The notes under the pieces are model-generated. The model ran no database searches, had not been told where the DNA came from, and saw only the letters and a program-made list of their open reading frames with translations. Below, in pieces: positions 18,599-26,825 of a stretch of 64,000 nucleotides of DNA; within the stretch, counting starts at the first letter, position 1, and the number at the start of each line of letters is the position of its first letter. Origin of the DNA: an uncultured Eubacteriales bacterium (GTDB lineage Bacteria; Bacillota; Clostridia; Christensenellales; Borkfalkiaceae); NCBI GenBank assembly GCA_958421945.1, contig CATZMZ010000002.1, positions 1 through 64,000 on the forward strand, given 5' to 3'. The position numbers were made by a program, and so were the translations under genes.

Positions 18599-18628
18599 GA
18601 TTTACGAAATCTTAAAAATGATTTACGA
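18599..18628 (+). promoter_or_regulatory. Candidate AraC-type operator: two direct half-sites 21 bp apart
   Basis: GATTTACGA occurs at 18599-18607 and 18620-18628, the same face of the helix two turns apart. The second site ends 7 bp before the -35 of the rightward operon; the first abuts the -35 of the regulator gene. This is the classic layout for an AraC-family activator that also limits its own expression. Confidence 0.6.
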
Positions 18629-18635
18629 TTTTATA

Positions 18636-18664
18636 AAGACATCGGGATTTCAGCGTGATACAAT
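18636..18664 (+). promoter_or_regulatory. Promoter of the creatinase-like operon
   Basis: AAGACA (18636-18641), 17-bp spacer, TACAAT (18659-18664). The -35 is poor, as expected for an activator-dependent promoter, and lies next to the direct repeats. Start of transcription would be near 18671, about 48 nt before the ATG. Confidence 0.5.
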
Positions 18665-18718
18665 AAAAGCGTGGGAAAACGATTCCCGAAAAAATAAAAA
18701 ATTTTAAGGAGTGAAATT

Positions 18719-19891
18719 ATGCAAAGAATATGTATCCCCGATTATGAATACCGTGAGAGAATCGAAAAAGCGGCGAAAATGCTGCGCGAAAAAGGACTTG
18801 ACGTTATGGTCGTCGCTTCCACCGAAAGCGATTACGCGAACGCAAGATATTTTTCGGGCTTCTGGCCGCTGTTTGAAAGGGCGGGCGTTGCCATTTCCGC
18901 ACAGGGCGACGCGGCGTTGCTCGTAGGACCGGAATCGGCTATTTTCGGCAGAGATATGGGCAAACTCGATAAGGTTTTCGTGCTTAAAGAGTTCAGAGAA
19001 TCCGCCGACCCCGCTTATCCCGAACTTCAAGCGAGTACGTTTAACGACGTGTTTAAGGCGATAGGCGTTACGGGCGAAAACATTAAAATCGGGCTGGGTT
19101 CTTACGTAGAATGTACCCTTCCCATTTTCGAGGGGCTTAAAAACTCCTTCCCCAAAGCGGAAATTATCAAGTGCAACGACATTATGGTAAACCTCCGCAA
19201 AATCAAGAGCGAAAACGAACTTGCCTGCATTAAGGAAGGTTTCAGAATTATCGAGCTTGCTACCGACGAGGTTATAAGACAGCTTAAACCGGGCGTTACT
19301 GAATTACAGATGGTCGGCGTCGCGCAGCGCGTTATTTACGAAAACGGCGCGGAATACGAGGGACTTCCCATGTACGTATTCAGCGAAGAAAGCACCCGCC
19401 ACGCGATTTCGCGTTCGCGTTACAGAGAGATTAAGAAGGGCGATATCGTTCAGCTTAACCTTTCCGCGAAAATCGACGGATATTCGCCCGCTATCGGAAT
19501 CCCCGTGGTTATGGGCAAGTTAGAAGGCGAACGTCGCGAGCTTGTCGAATTCTGCCGCAAAATGCACGAATGGACTTGCGAACAAATTAAAGCGGGCGTT
19601 ATCGCAAGCGATATCGCAAAACGTTTCTATCAGATGTTTAAGGATAACGGCTACGAAAAGAATTTCGTTTACGGACCTTGCCACGGAACGGGTATGATAG
19701 AGGTCGAAGCTCCCTGGATGGAAACCACCTCCGATTATCCGCTCGAAAAGAATATGACTTTCCAGGTAGACACCTTTATTTCCGGGCCGACCTTTGGTTG
19801 CCGTTGGGAAAAGGGTATTGCCGTTAAAGAGAACGGTTACGAATCGTATACCGATTATCTCAAAAAGGGCATCATAGAGCTTGATTTCTGA
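18719..19891 (+). CDS. Creatinase/Xaa-Pro peptidase (M24) family protein lacking several metal ligands
   Basis: The 390-residue protein has a creatinase N-terminal domain (about 1-150) and a pita-bread M24 domain. In metallopeptidases of this fold five residues (D, D, H, E, E) bind two metals. Here the first Asp is Asn (VQLNLSA), the second is Ala (YSPAIG), the His is kept (PCHGTG), the first Glu is Asp (FQVDTF) and the last Glu is kept (RWEKG). This loss recalls creatinase, which is metal-free, more than prolidase. With a creatininase-family gene two places downstream, a C-N hydrolase role on a small molecule is the better guess. AAGGAG precedes the ATG; first gene of an AraC-controlled operon. 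Confidence 0.75.
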   Translation: MQRICIPDYEYRERIEKAAKMLREKGLDVMVVASTESDYANARYFSGFWPLFERAGVAISAQGDAALLVGPESAIFGRDMGKLDKVFVLKEFRESADPAYPELQASTFNDVFKAIGVTGENIKIGLGSYVECTLPIFEGLKNSFPKAEIIKCNDIMVNLRKIKSENELACIKEGFRIIELATDEVIRQLKPGVTELQMVGVAQRVIYENGAEYEGLPMYVFSEESTRHAISRSRYREIKKGDIVQLNLSAKIDGYSPAIGIPVVMGKLEGERRELVEFCRKMHEWTCEQIKAGVIASDIAKRFYQMFKDNGYEKNFVYGPCHGTGMIEVEAPWMETTSDYPLEKNMTFQVDTFISGPTFGCRWEKGIAVKENGYESYTDYLKKGIIELDF

Positions 19892-19909
19892 TTATAAAAG
19901 GAGTTTATT

Positions 19910-20275
19910 ATGGCGTTAGGCAAAAAGAACTGGATTATTCCCGATTGCGAGCTGCCGAAAGAGGGCGAGGGCGTTTTAAAGGGTCACGAAAGCGTTATTA
20001 TCGTAAACGATAACGACGTTGACGTTAATATCAAGGTAACGCTTTACTTTACCGACGAACCGTGCTATGATAAAATAGTGTGGAAGGTTAAAGCAAAGTC
20101 CGTCAGATGTTTCCGCATGAACAACCCGAACGATATGTCGGGTTACGTCGTGCCGTTCGAAACGCAATACGCGATGAAAATCGAAGCGGACGGCAATATC
20201 GTTCTTCAATACGGCAGACTCGATAACAGACAAACGAATCTTGCTTACTACACTACTTTGGGTTACGCGGAATAG
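19910..20275 (+). CDS. ASRT-family small protein (sensory rhodopsin transducer-like fold)
   Basis: The 121-residue protein resembles the Anabaena sensory rhodopsin transducer family (PF07100): ESVIIVNDNDVDVNIKVTLY, a middle Arg-rich turn (KSVRCFRMN) and the signature VLQYGRLDNRQ, close to the family's QxxRLDxRQ. Outside photoreceptor systems these beta-sandwich proteins are known in sugar-metabolism neighbourhoods and are thought to bind small ligands. No rhodopsin gene is present here. It lies 18 bp after the M24 gene with AAAAGGAG, so a ligand-binding or enzymatic helper in this catabolic operon is inferred. Confidence 0.7.
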   Translation: MALGKKNWIIPDCELPKEGEGVLKGHESVIIVNDNDVDVNIKVTLYFTDEPCYDKIVWKVKAKSVRCFRMNNPNDMSGYVVPFETQYAMKIEADGNIVLQYGRLDNRQTNLAYYTTLGYAE

Positions 20276-20313
20276 CGAAACCCGAATAACGGGATAACAG
20301 GGAGAGTATTATT

Positions 20314-21048
20314 ATGATTTTAGACAGGTCTTTTCCGAGAGAAGTAAAGTACGTTCAGGACAACAACCTGCCGCTCGTAATCGCGGGCGGCACGGTGGAA
20401 TATCACGGTCCGCATTGTTCCTACGGCTGCGATACGCTCGTAGTAGAGGGATTGCTGGATAAGCTTGCGGAACGCAAGGAAATTATGCGCGCGCCGACCA
20501 TTTCTTACAGCCCGTCCTCTTATGCCGTGGGCGGCAGAAAAAGCGGTACGGTGCATATTCCCGAACGCGTTTTCGAGGATTACGTTTATTACGTATTTAA
20601 AAGCTACTTATACGCGGGTTTTAAGAATATTTACGTGGTTATTCACCATCAGTTCGAGCAGGAAAGCGAAATGCCGATGACGCTTTGTTACCGCACGGCG
20701 GCGAAGCGCGCGACTATGGAATATCTCGAAGAAACGCTCGGCGAGGGCTGGTGGGGTAGCGAAAATTACGCGAATTATTACGAACAGTTAGAGGGGGCGA
20801 ACAATCCGTTTAACTGGATTAAGGTTATCCCCACGATGACCACAGAGGTTCAGAACGCCACCGGTTACGACCACGCGGGCGAATTCGAAAGCAGCATTCT
20901 GATGGCGTTATATCCCGATTGCGTTAAGCTTGACAGGATAGACGACGTTAAGCACTGGTTTACGCAAAGCGCAAAAAAGGCAAATGCGGAACTCGGCGCA
21001 AAAATGGTCGAATTATCGTTAAAATCGCTTGAAGAACGCATAAAATAA
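20314..21048 (+). CDS. Creatininase-family amidohydrolase
   Basis: The 244-residue protein has the creatininase (PF02633) metal motif GTVEYHGPHCSYGCDT with its Glu, His and Asp ligands, and the late motif YDHAGEFESSILMAL (family: HAGExETS). The usual mid-protein NGHGGN is changed to IHHQFEQES, so one metal ligand loop is unusual. Family members open cyclic amides or act on formamides and related sugars-derived compounds; the substrate is unknown here. It is separated from neighbours by 38 and 19 bp and is surely in the same operon. Confidence 0.75.
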   Translation: MILDRSFPREVKYVQDNNLPLVIAGGTVEYHGPHCSYGCDTLVVEGLLDKLAERKEIMRAPTISYSPSSYAVGGRKSGTVHIPERVFEDYVYYVFKSYLYAGFKNIYVVIHHQFEQESEMPMTLCYRTAAKRATMEYLEETLGEGWWGSENYANYYEQLEGANNPFNWIKVIPTMTTEVQNATGYDHAGEFESSILMALYPDCVKLDRIDDVKHWFTQSAKKANAELGAKMVELSLKSLEERIK

Positions 21049-21067
21049 CATCCCGAGAGAGGCAAAA

Positions 21068-23101
21068 ATGGCTCAATACGATTTTTTGAAGGAAATCACT
21101 AACAACCATTACCCGATTAAAACGGAAAGAAAGCCGATTGCGGGCGAATACGCCTTCCCCGAACCGTTCGTTATAAGCGCGGACGGTGCGGGCGAGGTTA
21201 CGCTTACCGCTCTTAACGACTTTGCGGATTTCCTGAACGTCGCGTTCGGGATAAAAGCCGTGGTTAAAAACGGAAAAGGCAATTTAAACTGTCTTGATAA
21301 GTGCAAAAAAACCGAAAAAATCCGCTTTGAAACGGAGATTTCGGAGCACGGAATTACGATTAGCGGCGACAACGACAGAAGCGTCGCGCAGGGCGTTTAT
21401 TATCTCGAATTTTGCGTTAAGGAAAACCGCGTGCCTGCGTTAAAAAAGACAAAAACCAAGCGCGAAATGCTTTTTTCGCCGAGAATGGTTCATTCCGCTT
21501 ACGGTGTGGACGAATATCCCGACGGGTATCTTTCCACGCTCGCGCATTACGGTTACGACGCGATTCTGGTATTCACGCTCGGCGTCGACGAAACGCCGCT
21601 CGGTAAGCTCGATTTTAACGAGCTTTGCGCAAGGGCTGCAAAATTCGGCATAGACGTTTACGCGTATTGCGAAATTACTAATTTCACGAATCCCGCGGCG
21701 GACGGTGCGGAAAAAATTTACGACGAGCTTTACGGCTCTGTGTTTAAGGCTTGCCCCGCGCTTAAAGGTATGGTTTTCGTCGGGGAATCGGTTGAGTTTT
21801 TAAGCAACGACGAACACGTCGTTAAGCATAGATACAACGAATACCCGAAAGAGGGAATTCCCGAAAACAAGCCGTCGCCGGGTTGGTGGCCGTGTAAGGA
21901 TTACGCGCAATGGATTAGCTTAATCCGCGACAGCATAAGGCGATATAAAAAGGACGCGGACGTCGTGTTCTGGACGTATAACTGGGGCTGGGCGCTCGAA
22001 AAGGACAGGCTTGCGTTGATAAATTCGCTTCCGACCGATATTTCATTGCTCGTCACGTTTGAAATGTTCCAAAAATACGAGGTTATGGGCGTGGAAGAAA
22101 GGGTTTCCGATTATTCGCTTACGCGCACCGACGCAGGTGATTATTTTTTAAGCGAAGCCAAAGCCGCAAAAGAACGCGGAATAAGACTTTATTCTATGGT
22201 CAATACCGCCGGCAGAACGTGGGACTTCGGAACGATTCCTTATCTGCCGATGCCTTATGCCTGGATTAAACGTTACAAGGCGATAAAAAGCGCGAACAAG
22301 CTTTACGGGCTTACGGGACTTATGGAAGGGCATCATTACGGAATGTTCCCGAGCTTTATCGCAAGGCTTACCTATTTGTCCTACTATTCGGACGGTTACG
22401 AAGAGAACCTTAATCGCGCGCTCAACGTCGAATACGGTTGTTCGGGCGAGGCTTTAAAGCGCGGCTTAAAGACGTGGAGCGAGGCAATTAAATATCTGCC
22501 GCCCACGATAGAGGAGCAGTATGGACCGCTTCGCACGGGAACGATTTATCCGCTGTGTCTTATTAAAGCGGTGTATCCGAAGTCGCTCGGGAAAGCGTAT
22601 TTCGGCGACAGAATATGGTCGCCCGTGTACGGGCAGTTCCAAAACGGCTTGACGCTGGGCTACGGAGATAACGGCACGCCTTACTGTTTAAGAGAAAAAG
22701 CGGAAATCCGCATGCTCGCAAAAATGGCAGAACTTATGGAAAAGGGAATTGCCGAAATTTCCGAAGAGAAAGACGGGGACGTTTCGCGGCTTATCAACAT
22801 GGGCAAGTATATAAAGTGCTGCGTGCTTACCGTTAAAAACGTCAAGGAATTTTACGGCTGTAAAATGCGGCTGATGACGGGCTGTTCGGAAAAAGAAAGG
22901 AAAGCTTACGTGGAAAAAATCAAGGAAATTGCCGCACGCGAAATCGAAAACGCGAGGGAAAGCGCGGAATATCTTAAAAACGATTCTATGCTTGGTTACG
23001 AGCCGTCTATGCTTTACGTCGCCTCGCCCGAACGCGTCGAATGGAAAATCGAGCAAGTGAAATATATGCTTAAAAACGAGTTGCCGTTTTTCGACGTGTA
23101 A
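21068..23101 (+). CDS. Glycosidase-like protein with GH20b-type N-terminal domain
   Basis: The 677-residue protein has an N-terminal alpha/beta domain (about 1-125) ending GDNDRSVAQGVYYLE, the layout of the non-catalytic domain before GH20, GH67 and GH84 barrels. The barrel follows: HYGYDAILVFTLGVD, IDVYAYCEIT, LKGMVFVGESVEFL, DVVFWTYNWGW and LLVTFEMFQK; the Glu in GESVE is a candidate catalytic acid. Residues 480-677 are helical. No signal peptide. It ends the operon, with a strong terminator 40 bp later. General shape is like the 14033 protein, but they are not close paralogues. Specific activity cannot be given. Confidence 0.55.
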   Translation: MAQYDFLKEITNNHYPIKTERKPIAGEYAFPEPFVISADGAGEVTLTALNDFADFLNVAFGIKAVVKNGKGNLNCLDKCKKTEKIRFETEISEHGITISGDNDRSVAQGVYYLEFCVKENRVPALKKTKTKREMLFSPRMVHSAYGVDEYPDGYLSTLAHYGYDAILVFTLGVDETPLGKLDFNELCARAAKFGIDVYAYCEITNFTNPAADGAEKIYDELYGSVFKACPALKGMVFVGESVEFLSNDEHVVKHRYNEYPKEGIPENKPSPGWWPCKDYAQWISLIRDSIRRYKKDADVVFWTYNWGWALEKDRLALINSLPTDISLLVTFEMFQKYEVMGVEERVSDYSLTRTDAGDYFLSEAKAAKERGIRLYSMVNTAGRTWDFGTIPYLPMPYAWIKRYKAIKSANKLYGLTGLMEGHHYGMFPSFIARLTYLSYYSDGYEENLNRALNVEYGCSGEALKRGLKTWSEAIKYLPPTIEEQYGPLRTGTIYPLCLIKAVYPKSLGKAYFGDRIWSPVYGQFQNGLTLGYGDNGTPYCLREKAEIRMLAKMAELMEKGIAEISEEKDGDVSRLINMGKYIKCCVLTVKNVKEFYGCKMRLMTGCSEKERKAYVEKIKEIAAREIENARESAEYLKNDSMLGYEPSMLYVASPERVEWKIEQVKYMLKNELPFFDV

Positions 23102-23141
23102 CGCGCAGTCATTAGGCTGAACGGATTTTTTAAAAAAATTT

Positions 23142-23180
23142 ACGCCTCCCGCGGCAAGCAGCCGCGGGAGGCGTTTATTT
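23142..23180 (+). terminator. Strong terminator of the creatinase-like operon
   Basis: Arms 23142-23155 and 23161-23174 are perfect 14-bp complements (ACGCCTCCCGCGGC) around a 5-nt loop, followed by TTATTT; A and T flanks make it usable in both directions. Confidence 0.9.
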
Positions 23181-23189
23181 ATCGGACGT

Positions 23190-23306
23190 TTAATCAAATT
23201 TTTTAATGGAAGCGGTTTTTAAAAGCATATCCTCCATAGCTTTCATACAAGCGGAATGGTCGAATTTCTTTCTCGAAAGTTCGACGTATTTAGCGGAATA
23301 TAGTTA
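23190..23306 (-). pseudogene. C-terminal remnant, possibly of a glycosyltransferase
   Basis: The minus strand reads SAKYVELSRKKFDHSACMKA and MEDMLLKTASIKKFD to TAA at 23192-23190, with a stop just upstream. The pattern (Y-V-x-x-A/S-R-K-K-F, then an amphipathic helix) is like the end of GT4-type glycosyltransferases, but this is weak. No start codon with ribosome-binding site. It lies in the 274-bp gap between the operon and yitT. Confidence 0.35.
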
Positions 23307-23375
23307 TAATTGCAAACACATTCAAACCGACGGCAATTCCGCTGACAGGAAAACGGTAAGCGGAAGCGCCGTGTT

Positions 23376-24281
23376 TTACTTAACCGCGTCGTCCTTAAAC
23401 CATCGGAAATTGCCGCGCACGCCCGTAACTTCCGAAAAATAAACGAACGTATCGGGCAGTCTTTTAATGATATTCATAAATTCCGGGACTTGGCGATTAT
23501 TCACGATGGTGATAACCAAAAAGCGGGTTTCGTCCGTGAACATTCCTTTACATTCGGTAACGGTCGCGCCGTGTTTAAGATTAAAAATTATCTCGTTTCT
23601 TAACGCGTCGGGATTGTTGGTGATAATCTCGAATTTAACCGCGTTGCGGGTGTCGCGCATTACGACCGCCGCCGCTTTTTCGAAAACGAACATCTGCACG
23701 ATGGAAAGCAGGATACATTCGACGTCGCGGTAAACGAAATACGACACGCCGATAATGAGGTAAGCGATAATGCTTATCGTTCTTTCCACGTTCGCGTAAG
23801 GTTTTTTCTTTTGCACTATACCCGCAATAATGTCGATGCCGCCCGTAGACGCGCCGAAACGAAGCATAAAGCCCGTTCTCACGCCGAGCAGAATTCCCGA
23901 AAAAATCGCGGGGAGAAGCTTATCGCTTGTCGAAACGAATTTATAAAAATCCACGGCGGCGAAAACCTGTATCAAAACGGACGAAACGACGGTAAAAATA
24001 ACGGTATACACCACGTAACGTCGTTTAAGGAAGAACCAGGCGACGGCAAGAAGGGGAAGGTTGAAAAACAACGTGTAATAGCCCGCGCCGAACCCCGTAA
24101 GCTTTTGCAGCATTGCCGCGATGCCGTCGACGCCGCTCGGAGCGAAGTCCGCCGGGTAAACGAAAACGTGCAGGGTAAACGCGGAAATAAACGCCGAAAC
24201 GAGCGTTATAAAAAGCGTAAACAGTTCTTTTTTGACCGAAACGGATTTCGCTTCGGGTGTTGTTTCCGTTTTAACGACCAT
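23376..24281 (-). CDS. YitT-family membrane protein
   Basis: The protein (about 301 residues) has five or six membrane helices in its first 200 residues (for example ELFTLFITLVSAFISAF and GAGYYTLFFNLPLLAVAWFF) with the YitT signature FAPSGVDGIA and GASTGGIDIIAGIVQKK. The C-terminal DUF2179 domain follows (KHGATVTECKGMFTDETRFL). Family members are abundant in Bacillota; function is not settled. ATG at 24281 is preferred to a TTG at 24299, though the ribosome-binding site is weak. Confidence 0.85.
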   Translation of the reverse strand: MVVKTETTPEAKSVSVKKELFTLFITLVSAFISAFTLHVFVYPADFAPSGVDGIAAMLQKLTGFGAGYYTLFFNLPLLAVAWFFLKRRYVVYTVIFTVVSSVLIQVFAAVDFYKFVSTSDKLLPAIFSGILLGVRTGFMLRFGASTGGIDIIAGIVQKKKPYANVERTISIIAYLIIGVSYFVYRDVECILLSIVQMFVFEKAAAVVMRDTRNAVKFEIITNNPDALRNEIIFNLKHGATVTECKGMFTDETRFLVITIVNNRQVPEFMNIIKRLPDTFVYFSEVTGVRGNFRWFKDDAVK

Positions 24282-24342
24282 ATAAAATACCTGTCCCAAA
24301 AATTACAAAACAATTAAAAAAATCAAGAAAAACAATAAAAAC

Positions 24343-25221
24343 TCAGCGGAACACTTTAAGCACGCCCGAAACGATTTTAACGTCGAACGGGATATCCTCG
24401 TAAAGTTCGCCGTCAACGTTTACGGTGTAATGTTCGGTAAGCGGGAACACGCTGACGTTTTTCATATTAAAATGCGACGCTTCTTTAATGGTTAAAACCT
24501 TGCCCGTTTTAAGCTTAACGACAGCCGCGGCGGTTTTAAGCTTGCCCATGCCGCTTACCGTAACGAAATCGAGCTTTCCGTCGGCAGGGTCGGCAATCGG
24601 GCAGATGGGAATACCCCCGCCGTAACGATGACCGTTCGCCACGCACGCCATAAACGAAGTGCAGCGCGTTTTTTCGTTCCCGTCGAGCGAATAATCGAAC
24701 TGTATGCATTTATAAGAAATCAATGCTTTAAGCAGGCATTTGGTATAGGTGAGCTTGTTTTTTTTCTTGCTTGCGGCGTAAAGCTTTAAAACTTCCACGT
24801 CCACGCCCATACCGATAATGTTAAGCCCGCGTACGGTCGGCATTTGCATAAAATCGACGTAACTTGCGTTGCCTTTAATTATAATATCGGTCGCTTTAAC
24901 GGGGTCTTCGGGGATTTTCAGCGCGGCGGCAAAGTCGTTGCCCGTGCCGCACGGAATAACGCCGAGCGTAACCCTGTCGAAATCGGAAAACCCGTTAATC
25001 GCTTCGTGCAGAGTGCCGTCGCCGCCGACGACAATCACGTTGTCGCCGCCGTCCTCAATGATTTTACGGGTAAGCGCGGTAGCCTCGCCGCGGGCGGAGG
25101 TTTTGAAAACCGTATACGGTACGTTTGCGGTTTTAAGCCTATGTTCTATTGCGGCAAGATTTTTCCGCATTTTCTTGCCTTGTTTTCCCCCGGCAATGGG
25201 GTTTACAAGCAAATTTAACAT
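24343..25221 (-). CDS. Diacylglycerol/lipid kinase family protein (YegS/DagK type)
   Basis: The 292-residue protein starts LLVNPIAGGKQGKK and has the nucleotide-binding GGDGTLHEAINGF at about residue 68 and PCGTGNDFA at about 97, the diagnostic motifs of the DAGK catalytic domain. The C-terminal beta domain (DGKLDFVTVSG, NVDGELYEDIPFDVKIV) is typical of YegS/DgkB. It phosphorylates diacylglycerol or a related lipid at the membrane. It is followed on the same strand by yitT after 61 bp. The start Met is 86 bp from cca, which is divergent. Confidence 0.9.
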   Translation of the reverse strand: MLNLLVNPIAGGKQGKKMRKNLAAIEHRLKTANVPYTVFKTSARGEATALTRKIIEDGGDNVIVVGGDGTLHEAINGFSDFDRVTLGVIPCGTGNDFAAALKIPEDPVKATDIIIKGNASYVDFMQMPTVRGLNIIGMGVDVEVLKLYAASKKKNKLTYTKCLLKALISYKCIQFDYSLDGNEKTRCTSFMACVANGHRYGGGIPICPIADPADGKLDFVTVSGMGKLKTAAAVVKLKTGKVLTIKEASHFNMKNVSVFPLTEHYTVNVDGELYEDIPFDVKIVSGVLKVFR

Positions 25222-25270
25222 TTTCTACCTTTGTGATAATATATTACCAAAATATTTTACACCAAAATCA

Positions 25271-25299
25271 TTTAAAAAACAACCTTTTTGTGATACAAT
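25271..25299 (+). promoter_or_regulatory. Promoter of cca, leaderless arrangement
   Basis: TTTAAA (25271-25276), 17-bp spacer, TACAAT (25294-25299). The ATG at 25307 begins 7 nt after the -10 box and has no Shine-Dalgarno sequence. Confidence 0.55.
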
Positions 25300-25306
25300 A
25301 ATATAT

Positions 25307-26665
25307 ATGAAAATTTTTGTTCCCGAAAAACTTAATAAGCTTGCGGAACTTTGCCCGGAAAATCTGTACATCGTCGGCGGTTACGTTCGCAACGCGCTCG
25401 GCTTCGGCGTGATTTCCGACGACGTGGATATCGCGGGCGATTTGTCGTTCGGCAGTTTATCGGAACTTGCCGAAAAAATCGGCTTCCGCGCGCTCGCGTT
25501 TTATAAGACTACGGGTACGGGCGTTCTTTCGGACGGGGAAAGAAAATACGAGTTTGCAAGGTTCAGAACGGAAAAGTACGAACGCGGCGGCGGACACACC
25601 CCCGCGGAAACGGAGAACACTTCGGACGTAACGACCGACGCGCTTCGCCGCGATTTTAAGTGCAACGCAGTTTATTACGATATTAAAAACGGAAAAATCG
25701 TCGACCCGCTCGGCGGGGTTGAGGATATCGGGGCGCGCGTTCTCGATACGGTAAGACCTGCCGCCGAAGTCTTTTCGCGCGACGGGTTAAGGCTTATGCG
25801 GCTTGCCCGGTTCGCTGCGGAAACGGGATTTACGCCGACGAAAGCCGTTTTAACCGCGGCAAAAACTTACGCGCACAATATAACCGATATTTCCGCGGAG
25901 AGAATTTATTGCGAGCTGAACAAAATTCTCGTCGCCGACGTAAAGTATCCCTTTTCGCCGAAAGACGGACACTATCGCGGCTTAAAAATTTTAGACGAAA
26001 CGCGCGTGCTTGACGAGCTTTTTCCCGAATTAACGGCGGGGCGGGGCATGTCGCAGAGAAACGATTATCATAATCACGACGTACTCGAACATTCGCTGCG
26101 CGCGGCGTTGTATGCGGACGCGGATATTCGGCTCGCCGCGCTTCTGCACGATATAGGCAAGCCTTTCGCGATGAAAAAATACGATTCGTTCAGCCGCCAC
26201 GCGGAGTACGGCGCGAAAATCGCGGAGATCGCGCTTGAACGGCTTAAAGCGGACAAAAAAACGGTTAAAGAAACGGTTTTTCTCGTAAAGGAGCATTACA
26301 GAGATACCGATTGCACCTGTCCGGAAAGGGAATTGCGGCGGTTTTTCGCGGATAACCTTCCGCGGCTCGATAAGCTGTTCAGGCTTAAAACCGCCGACCA
26401 TTACGCGCATAAAGACGACCTGTCCGCCTGTCCGTCGCTGGTTAAATGGCGGAAGCTTCTTTGCGAAATGAAATCGGACGGAACGCCCTTTTCCGTTCGG
26501 GAGCTTAAAATTACCGCGGCGGAGCTTAAAAAAATAGGGTATACGGGTAAGGAGATAGGCGAGGAACTTGACGGGCTTCGCAGAAAGTGCGTGGATGAGC
26601 CGAAGCTTAACGCGCGCGAAACGCTTGAGGCGCTCGCGATAAAAAATTACGAAAGCCGCCGTTAA
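25307..26665 (+). CDS. cca: CCA tRNA nucleotidyltransferase with HD domain
   Basis: From ATG 25307 the protein has 452 residues. The class II nucleotidyltransferase head has YIVGGYVRNALG and the metal-binding DDVDIAG, then RRDFKCNAVYYD and DGLRLMRLARFAAE. The C-terminal half carries HDVLEHSLRAALYA and LLHDIGKP, an HD phosphohydrolase domain. It adds or repairs the CCA end of tRNAs. An open frame extends upstream to 24869 but overlaps the lipid kinase antisense and is not coding. The -10 box 7 nt before the ATG suggests a leaderless mRNA. Confidence 0.9.
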   Translation: MKIFVPEKLNKLAELCPENLYIVGGYVRNALGFGVISDDVDIAGDLSFGSLSELAEKIGFRALAFYKTTGTGVLSDGERKYEFARFRTEKYERGGGHTPAETENTSDVTTDALRRDFKCNAVYYDIKNGKIVDPLGGVEDIGARVLDTVRPAAEVFSRDGLRLMRLARFAAETGFTPTKAVLTAAKTYAHNITDISAERIYCELNKILVADVKYPFSPKDGHYRGLKILDETRVLDELFPELTAGRGMSQRNDYHNHDVLEHSLRAALYADADIRLAALLHDIGKPFAMKKYDSFSRHAEYGAKIAEIALERLKADKKTVKETVFLVKEHYRDTDCTCPERELRRFFADNLPRLDKLFRLKTADHYAHKDDLSACPSLVKWRKLLCEMKSDGTPFSVRELKITAAELKKIGYTGKEIGEELDGLRRKCVDEPKLNARETLEALAIKNYESRR

Positions 26666-26702
26666 ACGATTAAACGTTAAATTCGAAAGCGCATAAAAAC
26701 GA

Positions 26703-26731
26703 TTGACAAAAAAAATTAAATTTGATAATAT
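26703..26731 (+). promoter_or_regulatory. Promoter of rpsF-ssb-rpsR
   Basis: Perfect -35 TTGACA (26703-26708), 17-bp spacer, -10 TAATAT (26726-26731), giving a leader of about 88 nt before rpsF. Confidence 0.8.
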
Positions 26732-26749
26732 ATTATGGCTATAAAGCTA

Positions 26750-26800
26750 ACCGCCTGCGTAATCGGCGGTAAATAACCTTGCTCGGCGCAGTGGCCGAGC
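26750..26800 (+). promoter_or_regulatory. Structured rpsF leader, possible S6:S18 binding site
   Basis: Two hairpins (ACCGCC/GGCGGT at 26750-26770 and GCTCGG/CCGAGC at 26781-26800), followed by GCCGAATAAGTCCG and the Shine-Dalgarno GGGAGG. Leaders of rpsF operons in many bacteria bind the S6:S18 complex through a CCG-containing stem for feedback control. The layout fits, but I could not align it to the known motif. Confidence 0.4.
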
Positions 26801-26825
26801 CGAATAAGTCCGGGAGGTAAATAAT

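Noticed and set aside
23206..23442. 78-codon plus-strand ORF
   Set aside because: It overlaps yitT antisense and has no ribosome-binding site or protein-like pattern; the minus strand of this gap looks more like coding remnant.
24869..25306. Long upstream extension of the cca reading frame
   Set aside because: It lies antisense to the lipid kinase gene, has no domain and follows its GC-skewed codon shadow; the CCA enzyme begins at 25307.
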